Origin: Leucobacter chromiiresistens | GTDB lineage: Bacteria; Actinomycetota; Actinomycetes; Actinomycetales; Microbacteriaceae | Reading direction: 5' to 3' | DNA length: 37,637 nucleotides | NCBI RefSeq assembly: GCF_001477055.1 | Contig: NZ_LDRK01000084.1 | Location: forward strand, 1-37,637 | Part shown: one piece after another, positions 1 to 8,083 of the stretch | Layout of the letters: every line of letters starts with the position of its first letter | How positions within the stretch are numbered: the stretch's first letter is position 1 | Translations under genes and position numbers: made by a program | The notes under the pieces: generated by a model | Told to the model about the DNA's origin: nothing | The model's database searches: none | The model's input: the letters and a program-made list of their open reading frames with translations, nothing else

Positions 1-68
1 CACCGACGGCGTGCTGCCCGCGGAAGAACGCCGCGCGCATGTCGCCGTCGGGCAGCACGCCGTCGGTG
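1..68. repeat. Perfect 20-bp inverted repeat at the left edge
   Basis: Positions 1-20 (CACCGACGGCGTGCTGCCCG) are the exact reverse complement of 49-68, with a 28-nt spacer. The arms sit inside the 3' part of the decarboxylase gene and the outer arm begins at base 1. It could be chance in GC-rich coding DNA, a real hairpin, or a fold-back chimera at a contig end. Confidence 0.85.
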
Positions 69-2578
69 GCGTAGCGGGCGGAGAACGCGCTGAAGTCGGG
101 CAGCGGCGGCATGTCGGTCTCGGCGGCGGAGAGCAGGTCGGGATCCTGCTGCGCCCGCGCCTCCTCGAAGCGCTCGGCGAGTTTGACGAGCACTTCGATG
201 AGGTAGGCGATGGCGCTGCGCGAGGTGCCGATGTTGGTCATGAACAGCACCGTGTTGCGGCTCGTCTTGTTGACCTGGATGCCGTACCGGTCCATGAGGT
301 GCTCGTGCTTGAAGGTGTCGCCGTCGACGCCGGTGCGGCTGATCTCGATGGTGATGCGCGACGGGTCGACGACGAACTCGTCGGTCGCCCACGCCTCCCA
401 CATCGACGCGAGCCCGTCGCGCAGTGGCATCGGTCGGCCGGCTTCGCGGTGGGCGGCCGGCACGAGGTCGTGAGCGGTGAGCACGCGGAAGGTGCGGCGC
501 AGCAGCGGGTGCCGGGCGATCGCCTGCGAGAGGCTCGTCGCGAGGTCGAGCTGGCGCTGCACGAGCTCGAAGCCTTCGAGCTCGACCTGCCGGCGGCCGA
601 TGTCGAGGGAGGCGAGGATCTGGTAGTTCGGCGAGGTGGAGGTGTGCGTCATGTACGCCTCGTGGAAGGGCTCCTCGGCGTCGCGCACCCAGTCCTGGTC
701 GTAGACGTGGATCATGGACCCCTGCCGCAGGGCGGTGAGCGTCTTGTGGGTGGACTGCGTGGCGTACACGCGGATGCGCGCGTCGGGTGCCGGGATGAGG
801 CGCTCGGAGAGCCACACCTCGTCGCCCGCCGGCGATCCGTCGGCTCCGTGCAGGCGCTCCTGCTGCGCGCGGTGGGCGGCGGCGTGGTCGGTGGTGCCGA
901 GCTGCTGCTCGAGGCGCTTCGCGGCGGCCATCGCGGTGCGCCGCCGGGTGACGGGGTGGAAGGCGGCGAACGCGAACCAGGCCTCGTCCCACAGGAAGAC
1001 GAGGTCGGGCTTGATGGCGAGGCACTCGGCCATGACGCGCTCAGGGTCGTACACAATGCCGTCGAACGTGCAGTTCGTGAGCGTGATCATGCGCACCTCG
1101 TCGAGGCGGCCCTGGGCGCGGTAGTCGAGCAGCAGCTGCTTGATGCGGTCGATGGGCACGGCGCCGTAGAAGGCGAAGTCGTTGAGCGGGTACGCCTCGA
1201 GGTAGGCGGGGCGCGCGCCCGTCAGCATGACGGCGTGGTGGTGCGACTTGTGGCAGTTGCGGTCGACGAGCACGACGTCGTTCGGCGCCATCAGCGCCTG
1301 GTGCACGATCTTGTTCGCGGTCGAGGTGCCGTTGGTGACGAAGAACGTGTGCTTCGCGCCGTATGCGCGGGCGGCGAGATCCTGCGCCTTCTTGATGGCG
1401 CCGGTGGGGGCGAGCAGCGAGTCGAGTCCGCCGGAGGTGGCGGAGGTCTCGGCGAGCAGCAGGTTCAGGCCGTAGAAGTCGGCGAGGTCGCGGATCCACT
1501 TCGAGGCGACGACGGAGCCGCCGCGCGCGACGGGCAGGGCGTGGAAGACGCCCACGGGCCGCCGCGCGTGATCCTGGATGGCGCTGAAGAAGGGGGTGTC
1601 GTAGAGGTGGGAGACGCGTCGCAGCAGGGTGAGGTGCAGTTCGAGCTGGTCCTCGCGCCGGAAGACGCGGCGGAAGCGGCGGGTGAGCGCCCCCGCGAGA
1701 TCCTCGATGTGGGCGCCGGCGACGAGGTAGAGGTCGAGTTCGGGCCGGATCGCGGCGAGCGTGTCGGCGAGGCCCAGCACGCGCTGCACCGAGGCGAGCG
1801 AGCTGCGGGCCGGGGCCGTTCCTCGGACGACCTCGGCGCGGGCGAGCCGGATGGACTCCTGCAGGTCTCGGCTGAGCCTCTGCCGGGTGTGCTCGCTGAA
1901 GCCGGGGCGCACGACGCAGGCGAGGATGTTGGGGTTCGTGAGCACGGCCGCGACCGCGTCGTCGGCGGAGGGCACGACGACGTAGTCGTAGACGAAGTCG
2001 TCGGCGGGGCCGCGCAGGCGGAGGAGCTCGGTGCGGAGGCCGTCGCGATCCTGAGCCGTCGTCTCGTCGACGACGAGCACTTCGAAGCGGGGGCGCGGGT
2101 CGGCGTCGACGGCGAACTCGGCGCGCTCCGATTCGTCGAGGTATTCGTCGCGCGGCTCGTCGGGCACGGTGTCGTGGCGCAGGCGGTGCACGACGCGGCC
2201 GATGCGGTCGAGGGCGGTGCGGTAGTCGCCCGCTTCGAGCAGTTCGGCGATGGCTGCGACGTAGCGCTGGCCGAACCCGGCCCAGTACAGTTCGATGGTC
2301 TCGAGCGCGCGCAGGTTGCGGTGCACCTCGCCGTCCGTGGCGAGCGCATCGGCGGTCTCGGAGTCGGTGGCGAGCCGCTTGACGGCGAAGCGGAGGTACT
2401 CCCACGCATCGCTGCGCAGCCGCCACGAGGAGGCGGGCATGCCGGGGTCGCGTTCGAGGGCGGCCGGCGCGTACGCGTTGCGGCGGCGCAGGGCGCGCGG
2501 GGGCAGGCCGCCGCTGATGGCGTCCCTCCCTGCGCGGGTGTCGATCGAGGTCGCGGCGGAGGATTCGATCCTCGTCAT
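1..2578 (-). CDS. Orn/Lys/Arg decarboxylase (PLP-dependent, fold type I), 3' end outside window
   Basis: The reverse-strand frame is open from the ATG at 2578 to the left edge (859 codons visible), so the C-terminus is missing. It shows the family's N-terminal wing region (a NPNILACVVRPGF segment), then the aspartate aminotransferase-like major domain: TSGGLDSLLAPTGAIKKAQ, FFVTNGTSTANK, DRNCHKS, FLWDEAWFAF, and the PLP lysine in STHKT (Lys612). Family enzymes decarboxylate arginine, lysine or ornithine in the cytoplasm to give polyamine precursors or resist acid; the substrate cannot be read here. GGAAGGA lies 9 nt upstream of the chosen ATG. An in-frame ATG at 2602 is possible but has no SD. 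It is divergent from the iron-boxed gene at 2794. The last visible residues lie in an inverted repeat that may be an assembly artefact (see findings). Confidence 0.9.
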   Translation of the reverse strand, partial: MTRIESSAATSIDTRAGRDAISGGLPPRALRRRNAYAPAALERDPGMPASSWRLRSDAWEYLRFAVKRLATDSETADALATDGEVHRNLRALETIELYWAGFGQRYVAAIAELLEAGDYRTALDRIGRVVHRLRHDTVPDEPRDEYLDESERAEFAVDADPRPRFEVLVVDETTAQDRDGLRTELLRLRGPADDFVYDYVVVPSADDAVAAVLTNPNILACVVRPGFSEHTRQRLSRDLQESIRLARAEVVRGTAPARSSLASVQRVLGLADTLAAIRPELDLYLVAGAHIEDLAGALTRRFRRVFRREDQLELHLTLLRRVSHLYDTPFFSAIQDHARRPVGVFHALPVARGGSVVASKWIRDLADFYGLNLLLAETSATSGGLDSLLAPTGAIKKAQDLAARAYGAKHTFFVTNGTSTANKIVHQALMAPNDVVLVDRNCHKSHHHAVMLTGARPAYLEAYPLNDFAFYGAVPIDRIKQLLLDYRAQGRLDEVRMITLTNCTFDGIVYDPERVMAECLAIKPDLVFLWDEAWFAFAAFHPVTRRRTAMAAAKRLEQQLGTTDHAAAHRAQQERLHGADGSPAGDEVWLSERLIPAPDARIRVYATQSTHKTLTALRQGSMIHVYDQDWVRDAEEPFHEAYMTHTSTSPNYQILASLDIGRRQVELEGFELVQRQLDLATSLSQAIARHPLLRRTFRVLTAHDLVPAAHREAGRPMPLRDGLASMWEAWATDEFVVDPSRITIEISRTGVDGDTFKHEHLMDRYGIQVNKTSRNTVLFMTNIGTSRSAIAYLIEVLVKLAERFEEARAQQDPDLLSAAETDMPPLPDFSAFSARYATDGVLPDGDMRAAFFRGQHAVG

Positions 2579-2670
2579 GTGTGGCGGTCCTTCCAACTTC
2601 ATCGTGTGGTGTCGGCGCGGGCGCGCCGACCGGCCCGGATCCCCCGGCTGCGCAGGCTCGTAACTGTCGA

Positions 2671-2676
2671 TCTTAG
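2671..2676 (-). promoter_or_regulatory. Candidate -10 element for the decarboxylase gene
   Basis: TAAGAT on the reverse strand matches TANNNT and would give a 5' leader of roughly 85 nt before the ATG at 2578. No good -35 is visible, so this is weak. Confidence 0.3.
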
Positions 2677-2765
2677 GCGACCGCGGATGCGGCTCCGGGT
2701 ACGCGGCCCGCTGGGCGGGGTCGCACGCGCCCCTCGTCGACGAATTCGCTGTGAGATCTTCCGAC

Positions 2766-2784
2766 CAAGGTTAGGTTGACCTAA
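2766..2784 (+). promoter_or_regulatory. DtxR/IdeR-type iron box
   Basis: CAAGGTTAGGTTGACCTAA agrees with the 19-bp DtxR/IdeR consensus (TTAGGTTAGSCTAACCTAA) at 15 of 19 positions and contains the exact palindrome TTAGGT-TG-ACCTAA. It overlaps a -10 element, TAAGAT at 2782-2787, which ends 6 nt before the GTG at 2794. Iron-loaded repressor bound here would block the promoter. Site and promoter are seen; repression by IdeR/DtxR is inferred. Confidence 0.7.
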
Positions 2785-2793
2785 GATGAACGT

Positions 2794-3279
2794 GTGAACT
2801 TCTCTGAACCATCCGATTTCCCCGAGGCTGTCTCGGTCGTCGACCCCGACGGCATCGACTGCGTGGTGGCTGCGGGCGATGCTTCGGACCTGCCGCAGCT
2901 CGGGGAGTGGCTCCGCGAGCTGCCCGACACGGCGTACGGGCGCGTCTTCATCGAGGTGTTCTCCGAGATTCAGATCGAGACGCTGCCGGCGCCGCCGAAC
3001 GTGGGCATCACCTGGCTGTGCCGCGAGCAGCGCGAGCAGAGCCCGCGGCCGGGCCTCGGGCGGCGGCGCGGCGAAGCGCTCGCCGGGGCCGTGGACGCCT
3101 GGTTCGACGAGTGGCTGTGGGCCGACGGCGAGGCCGTGCGCAACATCCAGCTCTGGATGGGCGCGCGCACGAGCTCGGTCATGCAGACCTACTGGATGGG
3201 GCTCGACCGGCGCCTCGAGAAGCGGTGGCCCGGGTACTGCGATCGCGACTGCCGCACGGAGTGCCAGCGGGGCGAATGA
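2794..3279 (+). CDS. SIP-domain (siderophore-interacting) protein, short form without FAD domain
   Basis: This 161-aa protein resembles the C-terminal NAD(P)H-binding half of siderophore-interacting ferric reductases: LPQLGEWLRELPDTAYGRVF, then a PAPPNVGITWLCRE segment, then WADGEAVRNIQLWM, in the usual SIP order. Full SIP proteins are about 270-300 aa with an N-terminal FAD-binding barrel; that half is absent and there is no room for it upstream. It may be a partner subunit or a remnant that still binds pyridine nucleotide. The start is GTG at 2794: TAAGAT ends 6 nt earlier, predicting a leaderless mRNA, and no SD is present. The overlapping iron box predicts induction under iron limitation. 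It ends with a Cys-containing tail (YCDRDCRTEC) that might bind metal; that last point is speculation. Confidence 0.75.
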   Translation: MNFSEPSDFPEAVSVVDPDGIDCVVAAGDASDLPQLGEWLRELPDTAYGRVFIEVFSEIQIETLPAPPNVGITWLCREQREQSPRPGLGRRRGEALAGAVDAWFDEWLWADGEAVRNIQLWMGARTSSVMQTYWMGLDRRLEKRWPGYCDRDCRTECQRGE

Positions 3280-3327
3280 CCGACCCGTCCCCTCCCGGGG
3301 GCGGAGCGCGGGCGCGAGGGCCCTGCG

Positions 3328-3333
3328 TAGAAT
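3328..3333 (+). promoter_or_regulatory. -10 element for a leaderless start at 3340
   Basis: TAGAAT ends 6 nt before the ATG at 3340, so transcription would begin at or within a base of the start codon. No SD is present. The -35 region is not recognisable. Confidence 0.5.
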
Positions 3334-3339
3334 TGCAGC

Positions 3340-4779
3340 ATGGCGAAAGCGAATGAACGGAAGCATCGGATCGCGATAGTCGGCGGCGGCCCCGGCGGTT
3401 ACGAGGCGGCCCTCGCCGGAGCCCAGCTCGGCGCCGAAGTCATTCTCATCGAGCGCGCCGGAGTGGGCGGCGCGGCCGTGCTCACCGACGTCGTGCCGTC
3501 GAAGAGCCTCATCGCTACGGCAAGCGCGGCGCAGAGCGTGCGCGATTCGGGCCGACTGGGCGTGCAGGCCTTCGTGCCCGGCGGCGACGGCAAGCCGGTG
3601 CGCCCCGAGATCGCCGTGAACCTGGCCGCCGTGAACAAGCGCCTGCTCGCGATGGCGGGCGCGCAGTCGGTCGACATGCTCCGCTCGCTCGAAGACGCCG
3701 GCGTGCGCGTCGTCCAGGGCGAGGGTCGACTCGACGGGCCGAACGCGGTCGTCATCTCCACGGCCGCGGGTGGAGGCGGCACCGACTTCGACCGCGTCGA
3801 GGCCGATACGATCGTCGTCTCCGTGGGCTCCAGCCCGCGCGAGCTCGACTCGGCGAAGCCCGACGGCGAGCGCATCCTCACCTGGAAGCAGCTCTACGAC
3901 CTGCCGAGCGTTCCCGAGCATCTCGTGGTCGTCGGCTCCGGGGTGACGGGCGCCGAGTTCGCGAACGCGTACCGCACCCTCGGCTCCGAGGTGACGCTCG
4001 TGTCGAGCCGCGATCAGGTGCTCCCGGGAGAGGATCGCGACGCCGCGGGCGTCATCGAGCGGGAGTTCACCCGTCTCGGCATGCAGGTCATGTCGAAGTC
4101 GCGCGCCACGTCGGTGTCGCGCACGGAGAGCGGTGTGCTCGTCGAGCTCGAGGACGGGCGCACGATCGAGGCGACGCACTGCCTGATGGCGGTGGGGTCG
4201 ATCCCGAACACCGCCGGCCTGGGTCTCGCGGAGGCCGGGGTCTCGCTCACCGACAGCGGGCACATCCGGGTGAACAAGGTGGCCCGCACGAACGTGCCCT
4301 CGATCTACGCGGCGGGCGACTGCACCGACTTCTTCCCGCTCGCCTCGGTCGCATCGATGCAGGGTCGCACCGCCATCATGCACGCGCTCGGAGACTTCGT
4401 GCGCCCGATCGATCTGCGCAACGTCGCGGCGAACGTCTTCACCTACCCGGAGATCGCGACGGTCGGCTGGAACGAGAACTCGCTCGCCGAGGCGTCCGAC
4501 GTGGCGAAGGCCGTCTCGCACACGATCCCGTTGAGCGTGAACCCGCGCGCGAAGATGATCGGCTTCACCGACGGCTTCGTGAAGCTGTTCGCCTGGCAGG
4601 CCTCGGGCACGGTGATCGGGGGCGTCGTCGTGGCGCACCGCGCCAGCGAGCTGATCTTCCCGCTCGCGCTCGCCGTCGAGCACCGGCTCACGGTCGACCA
4701 GGTGGCCTCGGCGTTCGCGGTCTACCCGTCCATGACCGGCGCGATCACGGATGCGGCCCGTGCGCTGCACCAGCACTGA
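3340..4779 (+). CDS. lpdA: NAD(P)H-quinone dehydrogenase (LpdA/Rv3303c-type flavoprotein disulfide reductase)
   Basis: A 479-aa two-dinucleotide-binding flavoprotein: FAD site VGGGPGGYEAA near residues 14-24, NAD(P) site VVGSGVTGAEFA near residue 200, second FAD motif AAGDCTD near residue 325, and a C-terminal dimerisation domain. The CxxxxC redox disulfide of lipoamide dehydrogenases is missing: the equivalent segment reads GVGGAAVLTDVVPSKS. That change is typical of the actinobacterial LpdA family, known to reduce quinones and other small acceptors with NAD(P)H rather than lipoamide. The ATG is 6 nt after a -10 (TAGAAT), so it is probably leaderless. The cupredoxin gene starts 13 nt after its stop, suggesting co-transcription and a joint electron-transfer or copper-stress role. 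Confidence 0.88.
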   Translation: MAKANERKHRIAIVGGGPGGYEAALAGAQLGAEVILIERAGVGGAAVLTDVVPSKSLIATASAAQSVRDSGRLGVQAFVPGGDGKPVRPEIAVNLAAVNKRLLAMAGAQSVDMLRSLEDAGVRVVQGEGRLDGPNAVVISTAAGGGGTDFDRVEADTIVVSVGSSPRELDSAKPDGERILTWKQLYDLPSVPEHLVVVGSGVTGAEFANAYRTLGSEVTLVSSRDQVLPGEDRDAAGVIEREFTRLGMQVMSKSRATSVSRTESGVLVELEDGRTIEATHCLMAVGSIPNTAGLGLAEAGVSLTDSGHIRVNKVARTNVPSIYAAGDCTDFFPLASVASMQGRTAIMHALGDFVRPIDLRNVAANVFTYPEIATVGWNENSLAEASDVAKAVSHTIPLSVNPRAKMIGFTDGFVKLFAWQASGTVIGGVVVAHRASELIFPLALAVEHRLTVDQVASAFAVYPSMTGAITDAARALHQH

Positions 4780-4792
4780 GCGGGGCGGAATC

Positions 4793-5179
4793 GTGGCTCA
4801 GCGCGTCTCCCGACGCCGTCTGCTCAGCGGAGCGGCCGGCGTGCTCGGCGCCGGCGCCGCCGCCCTGCTCGCGGGGTGCGCGCCCGCGGGCAAGCCCGAT
4901 CCCGTGCCGTCGGACGACGACGTCAAGGCGTACGCCACGGTCACCGTCGTCGACAACCGCTTCGAGCCCGCCGAGGTGGAGATCGCGCCGCAGCAGGCGG
5001 TGCGGTGGGTGTTCGTCGGGCCGAGCGAGCACGACGTCGTCGCCGACGACCGCAGCTTCGTGAGCGAGCTGCTCGTCGAGGGCAGCTATACGCATCAGTT
5101 CACCGAGGAGGGGGAGTACCCCTATCTCTGCTCGATCCATCCCGAGATGCGCGGCGTGGTGCGCGTCGTCTCGCCGTAG
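4793..5179 (+). CDS. Cupredoxin-domain lipoprotein, Tat-exported, type 1 copper
   Basis: A 128-aa protein read from GTG 4793, just after a GGGGCGGA SD-like stretch. The N-terminus has a twin-arginine motif (SRRRLLSG, residues 6-13), a hydrophobic segment and a lipobox LAGC with Cys29 as lipidation site, so it should be exported folded and anchored outside the membrane. The plastocyanin-like domain follows: FEPAEVEI, WVFVGPSEHDV, then YLCSIHPEM. Likely copper ligands are His80, Cys113, His116 and Met119, the usual H...CxxHxxM set. It probably carries single electrons or buffers copper. It follows the quinone dehydrogenase gene by 13 nt. Longer upstream starts in this frame would run into that gene and move the signal peptide inward, so they are rejected. 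Confidence 0.85.
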   Translation: MAQRVSRRRLLSGAAGVLGAGAAALLAGCAPAGKPDPVPSDDDVKAYATVTVVDNRFEPAEVEIAPQQAVRWVFVGPSEHDVVADDRSFVSELLVEGSYTHQFTEEGEYPYLCSIHPEMRGVVRVVSP

Positions 5180-5228
5180 CGCCGTCGGCTCTCCGCAGCG
5201 CGCCGTCTCGCCGTAGCGCCGTCGGCTC
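5167..5228. repeat. 25-bp direct repeat, period 37 bp
   Basis: The 25 bases at 5167-5191 recur exactly at 5204-5228 (core TCGCCGTAGCGCCGTCGGCT). The first copy contains the cupredoxin stop codon and the second touches the amidase stop codon on the other strand. It looks like a local tandem duplication in the gap between two convergent genes. Confidence 0.9.
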
Positions 5229-6789
5229 ATCGAGACCGGGGTGACGCGGCGCGCCCCGCTCCGATCTCGACCGGGAACGGCGGCACGGCGACGAGGTCGG
5301 TGATCGCGGACCCCGCCCGGAACACCGTCGCCTCATCGAAGGGGTGCCCGACCACCTGCACGCCGATGGGCACGCCGACCGACGAGAGGCCGCTCGGCAC
5401 CGAGAGCACGGGAACCCGGTTCGCGATGTTGAACGGGCTCGTGAGATGCGCCTCCCAGTAGTGCTCCAGGTGCCGCGTCGAGCCGTCGGCGTCGCGCACG
5501 TCGATGCCGTCGAGGTAGGCGCCGTCGGCGTCGAGCATCTCGACCGCCTGCGTGGGCGTCAGGAGCACGTCGACGCCCGCCATGGCCGCCGCGAGCTCCG
5601 ACTGCACTGCGGCGTCGAGCGCGAGCGAGTCGGGCAGGCTCTCCTGCGAGGCGGCCCGGGCGGCGTCGGCGATGAAGCGGCGCGTGTAGTCGGCGAGCTC
5701 CGCCTCGGTGCCCGCGGTGAGGCGCGCCATGGCGGGGCCGAGGATGTGGCCGAAGTGGGCGAACGCGGTGCGTCGCAGCCGGTCGGTGGTCCAGGGGAGG
5801 GAGACCTCGACGATCTCGGCGCCCGCGGCTTCGAGCGCGCGGGCCACGTGCAGCGTGCGCTCCCGGATCGAGGCGGCGACGGGGTAATCGCCGAGCGTGA
5901 GCGAGAGCCCGACGCGGAGGCCCTGCGCTCCTGCGGCGCCCTGCAGCGCGGAGGTGAGCGATCCGTTCGCCTGCGGCCCCCACGACGCATGGTCGACGGG
6001 GTGGCGCCCGCCCATCACCTCGGCGAGCAGCGCCGTGTCGGCCACCGTGCGCCCCATCGGGCCGTCGCCCCGGTACCAGTCGGCCGAGAGCGGGGGAGCG
6101 CCCGGAATGCGGCCGTAGGGCGCCTTGTAGCCGACGGTGCCGGTGAACGCCGCCGGAATGCGGGTGCTCCCTGCGATGTCTGAGGCGGTCGCGAGCACCG
6201 CCATGCCCGCGGCGAGGGCCGCGCCGGCCCCGCCGGAGGATCCGCCCGGCGTCGCGTCGAGGTTCCACGGGTTGCGCGTCACGCCCCACATGGGGGAGTG
6301 CGTCGTCGTCGCGCACGAGAACTCGGGCGAGGTCGTGCGGCCGTGGATCACGCCGCCTGCGGCGAGGACGCGCTCGACGACGGGATGGTGCGCGGAGGCG
6401 ATGTCGCCGCGGCAGGCCGCGAGCCCCTGTTCGAGCGTGAGCCCCGCGATCCCGTGCTTCTCCTTCGTCGCCACGGGGATGCCGAGGAGCGGGGGGAGCG
6501 GCGCGTCTCCCGGGCGGGCTGCCGCGTACGCGGCGTCTGCGGCCCGCGCCGCGGCCCGTGCGGAGTCGGCGAGGATCTCGGTGAAGGCGTTCACGCCGGG
6601 CCGGTCACCGTCGCCGTTCACCGCGTCGATGCGGCTGAGCACCGCTTCGAGCAGCGCCGAAGGGGTGAGGTCTCCGCTGCGGAATCGCTCACGGGCGGCG
6701 TGCGCGTCGAGGAACGCCAGCCCCTCGTCGCCGGTGGTCGTGGTGCGCTCGGCCGCGGGGGCGGTGGTCGATGCGGGTGCCGTGCTCAT
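5227..6789 (-). CDS. Amidase-signature family hydrolase
   Basis: A 520-aa amidase-signature protein. The Ser-cisSer-Lys triad is visible: Lys109 in GIPVATKEKH, Ser184/185 in TPGGSSGGAGA, and the nucleophile Ser208 in ASDIAGSTR. The family hydrolyses carboxamides, including allophanate, carbamoyl and aryl or alkyl amides; the substrate is not evident. The closest style is the general GatA/AtzF-like group, but the gene is not linked to gatB or gatC, so a tRNA-amidation role is unlikely. The ATG at 6789 has an ideal AGGAGG 4 nt upstream. It begins 13 nt after the M20 hydrolase gene and is the last gene of the LysR-permease-M20-amidase set, so it likely acts on the product or a sibling substrate of the M20 enzyme. 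Confidence 0.88.
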   Translation of the reverse strand: MSTAPASTTAPAAERTTTTGDEGLAFLDAHAARERFRSGDLTPSALLEAVLSRIDAVNGDGDRPGVNAFTEILADSARAAARAADAAYAAARPGDAPLPPLLGIPVATKEKHGIAGLTLEQGLAACRGDIASAHHPVVERVLAAGGVIHGRTTSPEFSCATTTHSPMWGVTRNPWNLDATPGGSSGGAGAALAAGMAVLATASDIAGSTRIPAAFTGTVGYKAPYGRIPGAPPLSADWYRGDGPMGRTVADTALLAEVMGGRHPVDHASWGPQANGSLTSALQGAAGAQGLRVGLSLTLGDYPVAASIRERTLHVARALEAAGAEIVEVSLPWTTDRLRRTAFAHFGHILGPAMARLTAGTEAELADYTRRFIADAARAASQESLPDSLALDAAVQSELAAAMAGVDVLLTPTQAVEMLDADGAYLDGIDVRDADGSTRHLEHYWEAHLTSPFNIANRVPVLSVPSGLSSVGVPIGVQVVGHPFDEATVFRAGSAITDLVAVPPFPVEIGAGRAASPRSR

Positions 6790-6802
6790 GGTGCCTCCTC
6801 GG

Positions 6803-8083
6803 TCAGGCGTTCGCGGCGAGCTCGGGCGCCGGCGCGGTCTCGGGCTGCAGGGCGCCGTGCACGAGCCGCCAGCCGACTTCGGCCAGCATCTCGACGCCCG
6901 CCACCATGTCGGCGTCGCTGGTGTACTCCCGCTCGCAGTGGCTCACGCCGTCGACCGAGGGGATGAAGAGCATCACGGTGGGCGCGATCCGGTTCATCGC
7001 GACCGAGTCGTGCCCGGCCATCGTGCGGATGCGACGGGCGCCCAGCCCGAGATGAGCCGCCGCCTCCTCTGCCAGGGCGAGTCCGGATTCGGGGTAGTGC
7101 TGGTTGTCGCGCACGTCGAAGTCGCGGGCCGTGATGGTCAGCCCGTAGGCGTCGGCGATCTCCGCGATGTCGCGGAGCAGTCGGTCGCGGGCCTCGAGTA
7201 CGACGGCCGCGTCGTCGGCGCGGAGGTCGGCGACGAGGCGCACGCGGCGGGCCACCACGATGGGCGAGTTCGGTTCGAGCGTGAGCTGCCCCACCGACGA
7301 CACGAGCGTCTCGGGCGGGAAGAGCTCGGTCACCTCGTGCACCCGGGTGATCACCTGTGCGGCGCCCAGCAGCGCGTCGTGCCGATCCGCCATCGCGGTC
7401 GCCCCGGTGTGCGACTGCTCTCCGAGCACCTCGATGTCGAGCTTCTGCGTGTACCAGCTGCGGTCGACGGCGCCGATCGGCAGGCCGTCGCGTTCGAGCA
7501 GGCGCCCCTGCTCGATGTGGATCTCCGCGTACGCGGCGATGGCGGGGCGCTCGTCGGCGCCGAGGTACCCGATGGCGGAGAGCGCCTCGCGCACGCTCGT
7601 GCCCTCCAGATCGCGCACGTCGAGCATCGCCGCCTCGTCCTTGATGCCGGCGAACACGGAGCTGCCCATGATCGAGGGGGCGAAACGGCCGCCCTCCTCG
7701 TTGAACCAGTTGACGACGGCGAGGTTGTACACCGGGCCGTCGGCGGGGGCATCCGCACCCGAGACGCGAGCCGCGATCCGCTCCGCCGCGTGCAGCGCCG
7801 CGATCACGCCGTAGGCGCCGTCGAAGCGGCCGCCGAGCGGCTGCGAGTCGAGGTGCGAGCCCAGCAGCACGTAGGGGGCTCCCGGCACGAGTTCGACGAG
7901 TGCGAACTGATTGCCGATGCCGTCGACGCGGGTCTCCCATCCGCGTCGGGCGGCGAACGCGGCGAACCACTCGCGCGTCTCGCGGTCGGCGGGGGTGGCG
8001 GCCTGGCGGTCGACGCCCCCGGCGGGCGTCGCGCCGATGCGGGCGACGGCGTGGAAGTCTGCGAGGAAGGCATCGGGGGTCAT
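6803..8083 (-). CDS. M20-family N-carbamoyl-amino-acid/allantoate-type amidohydrolase
   Basis: A 426-aa metallohydrolase of the HyuC/AmaB/AllC group. Metal ligands match the family: His77 and Asp88 (GSHLDSQPLGGRFDGAYG), Glu129/130 (NWFNEEGGRF), His189 (EIHIEQG) and His382 (PSVDGVSHCE). The small dimerisation domain carries SHTGATAM. Family members hydrolyse N-carbamoyl-L-amino acids, N-carbamoyl-beta-alanine or allantoate, releasing ammonia and CO2. The ATG at 8083 has AGGAG 7 nt upstream. The frame stays open further upstream through the permease gene, but that part does not resemble the family. Start and permease stop overlap as ATGA, indicating translational coupling, so the permease probably brings in this enzyme's substrate. 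Confidence 0.88.
   Translation of the reverse strand: MTPDAFLADFHAVARIGATPAGGVDRQAATPADRETREWFAAFAARRGWETRVDGIGNQFALVELVPGAPYVLLGSHLDSQPLGGRFDGAYGVIAALHAAERIAARVSGADAPADGPVYNLAVVNWFNEEGGRFAPSIMGSSVFAGIKDEAAMLDVRDLEGTSVREALSAIGYLGADERPAIAAYAEIHIEQGRLLERDGLPIGAVDRSWYTQKLDIEVLGEQSHTGATAMADRHDALLGAAQVITRVHEVTELFPPETLVSSVGQLTLEPNSPIVVARRVRLVADLRADDAAVVLEARDRLLRDIAEIADAYGLTITARDFDVRDNQHYPESGLALAEEAAAHLGLGARRIRTMAGHDSVAMNRIAPTVMLFIPSVDGVSHCEREYTSDADMVAGVEMLAEVGWRLVHGALQPETAPAPELAANA

Noticed and set aside
11-2779. Very long open frame on the + strand opposite the decarboxylase gene
   Set aside because: It is an antisense shadow: the reverse frame carries clear PLP-enzyme motifs and an SD, while this frame's translation is Val/Gly/Arg-rich low complexity.
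2786-2797. Four-codon mini-ORF (ATG AAC GTG TGA) before the SIP gene
   Set aside because: Its ATG overlaps the -10 element, so it would not be in the transcript.
2599-4776. Long open frame on the - strand opposite the SIP and LpdA genes
   Set aside because: Translation is rich in Arg, His, Asp and Gly with no family motifs; the + strand genes have promoters and recognised domains.
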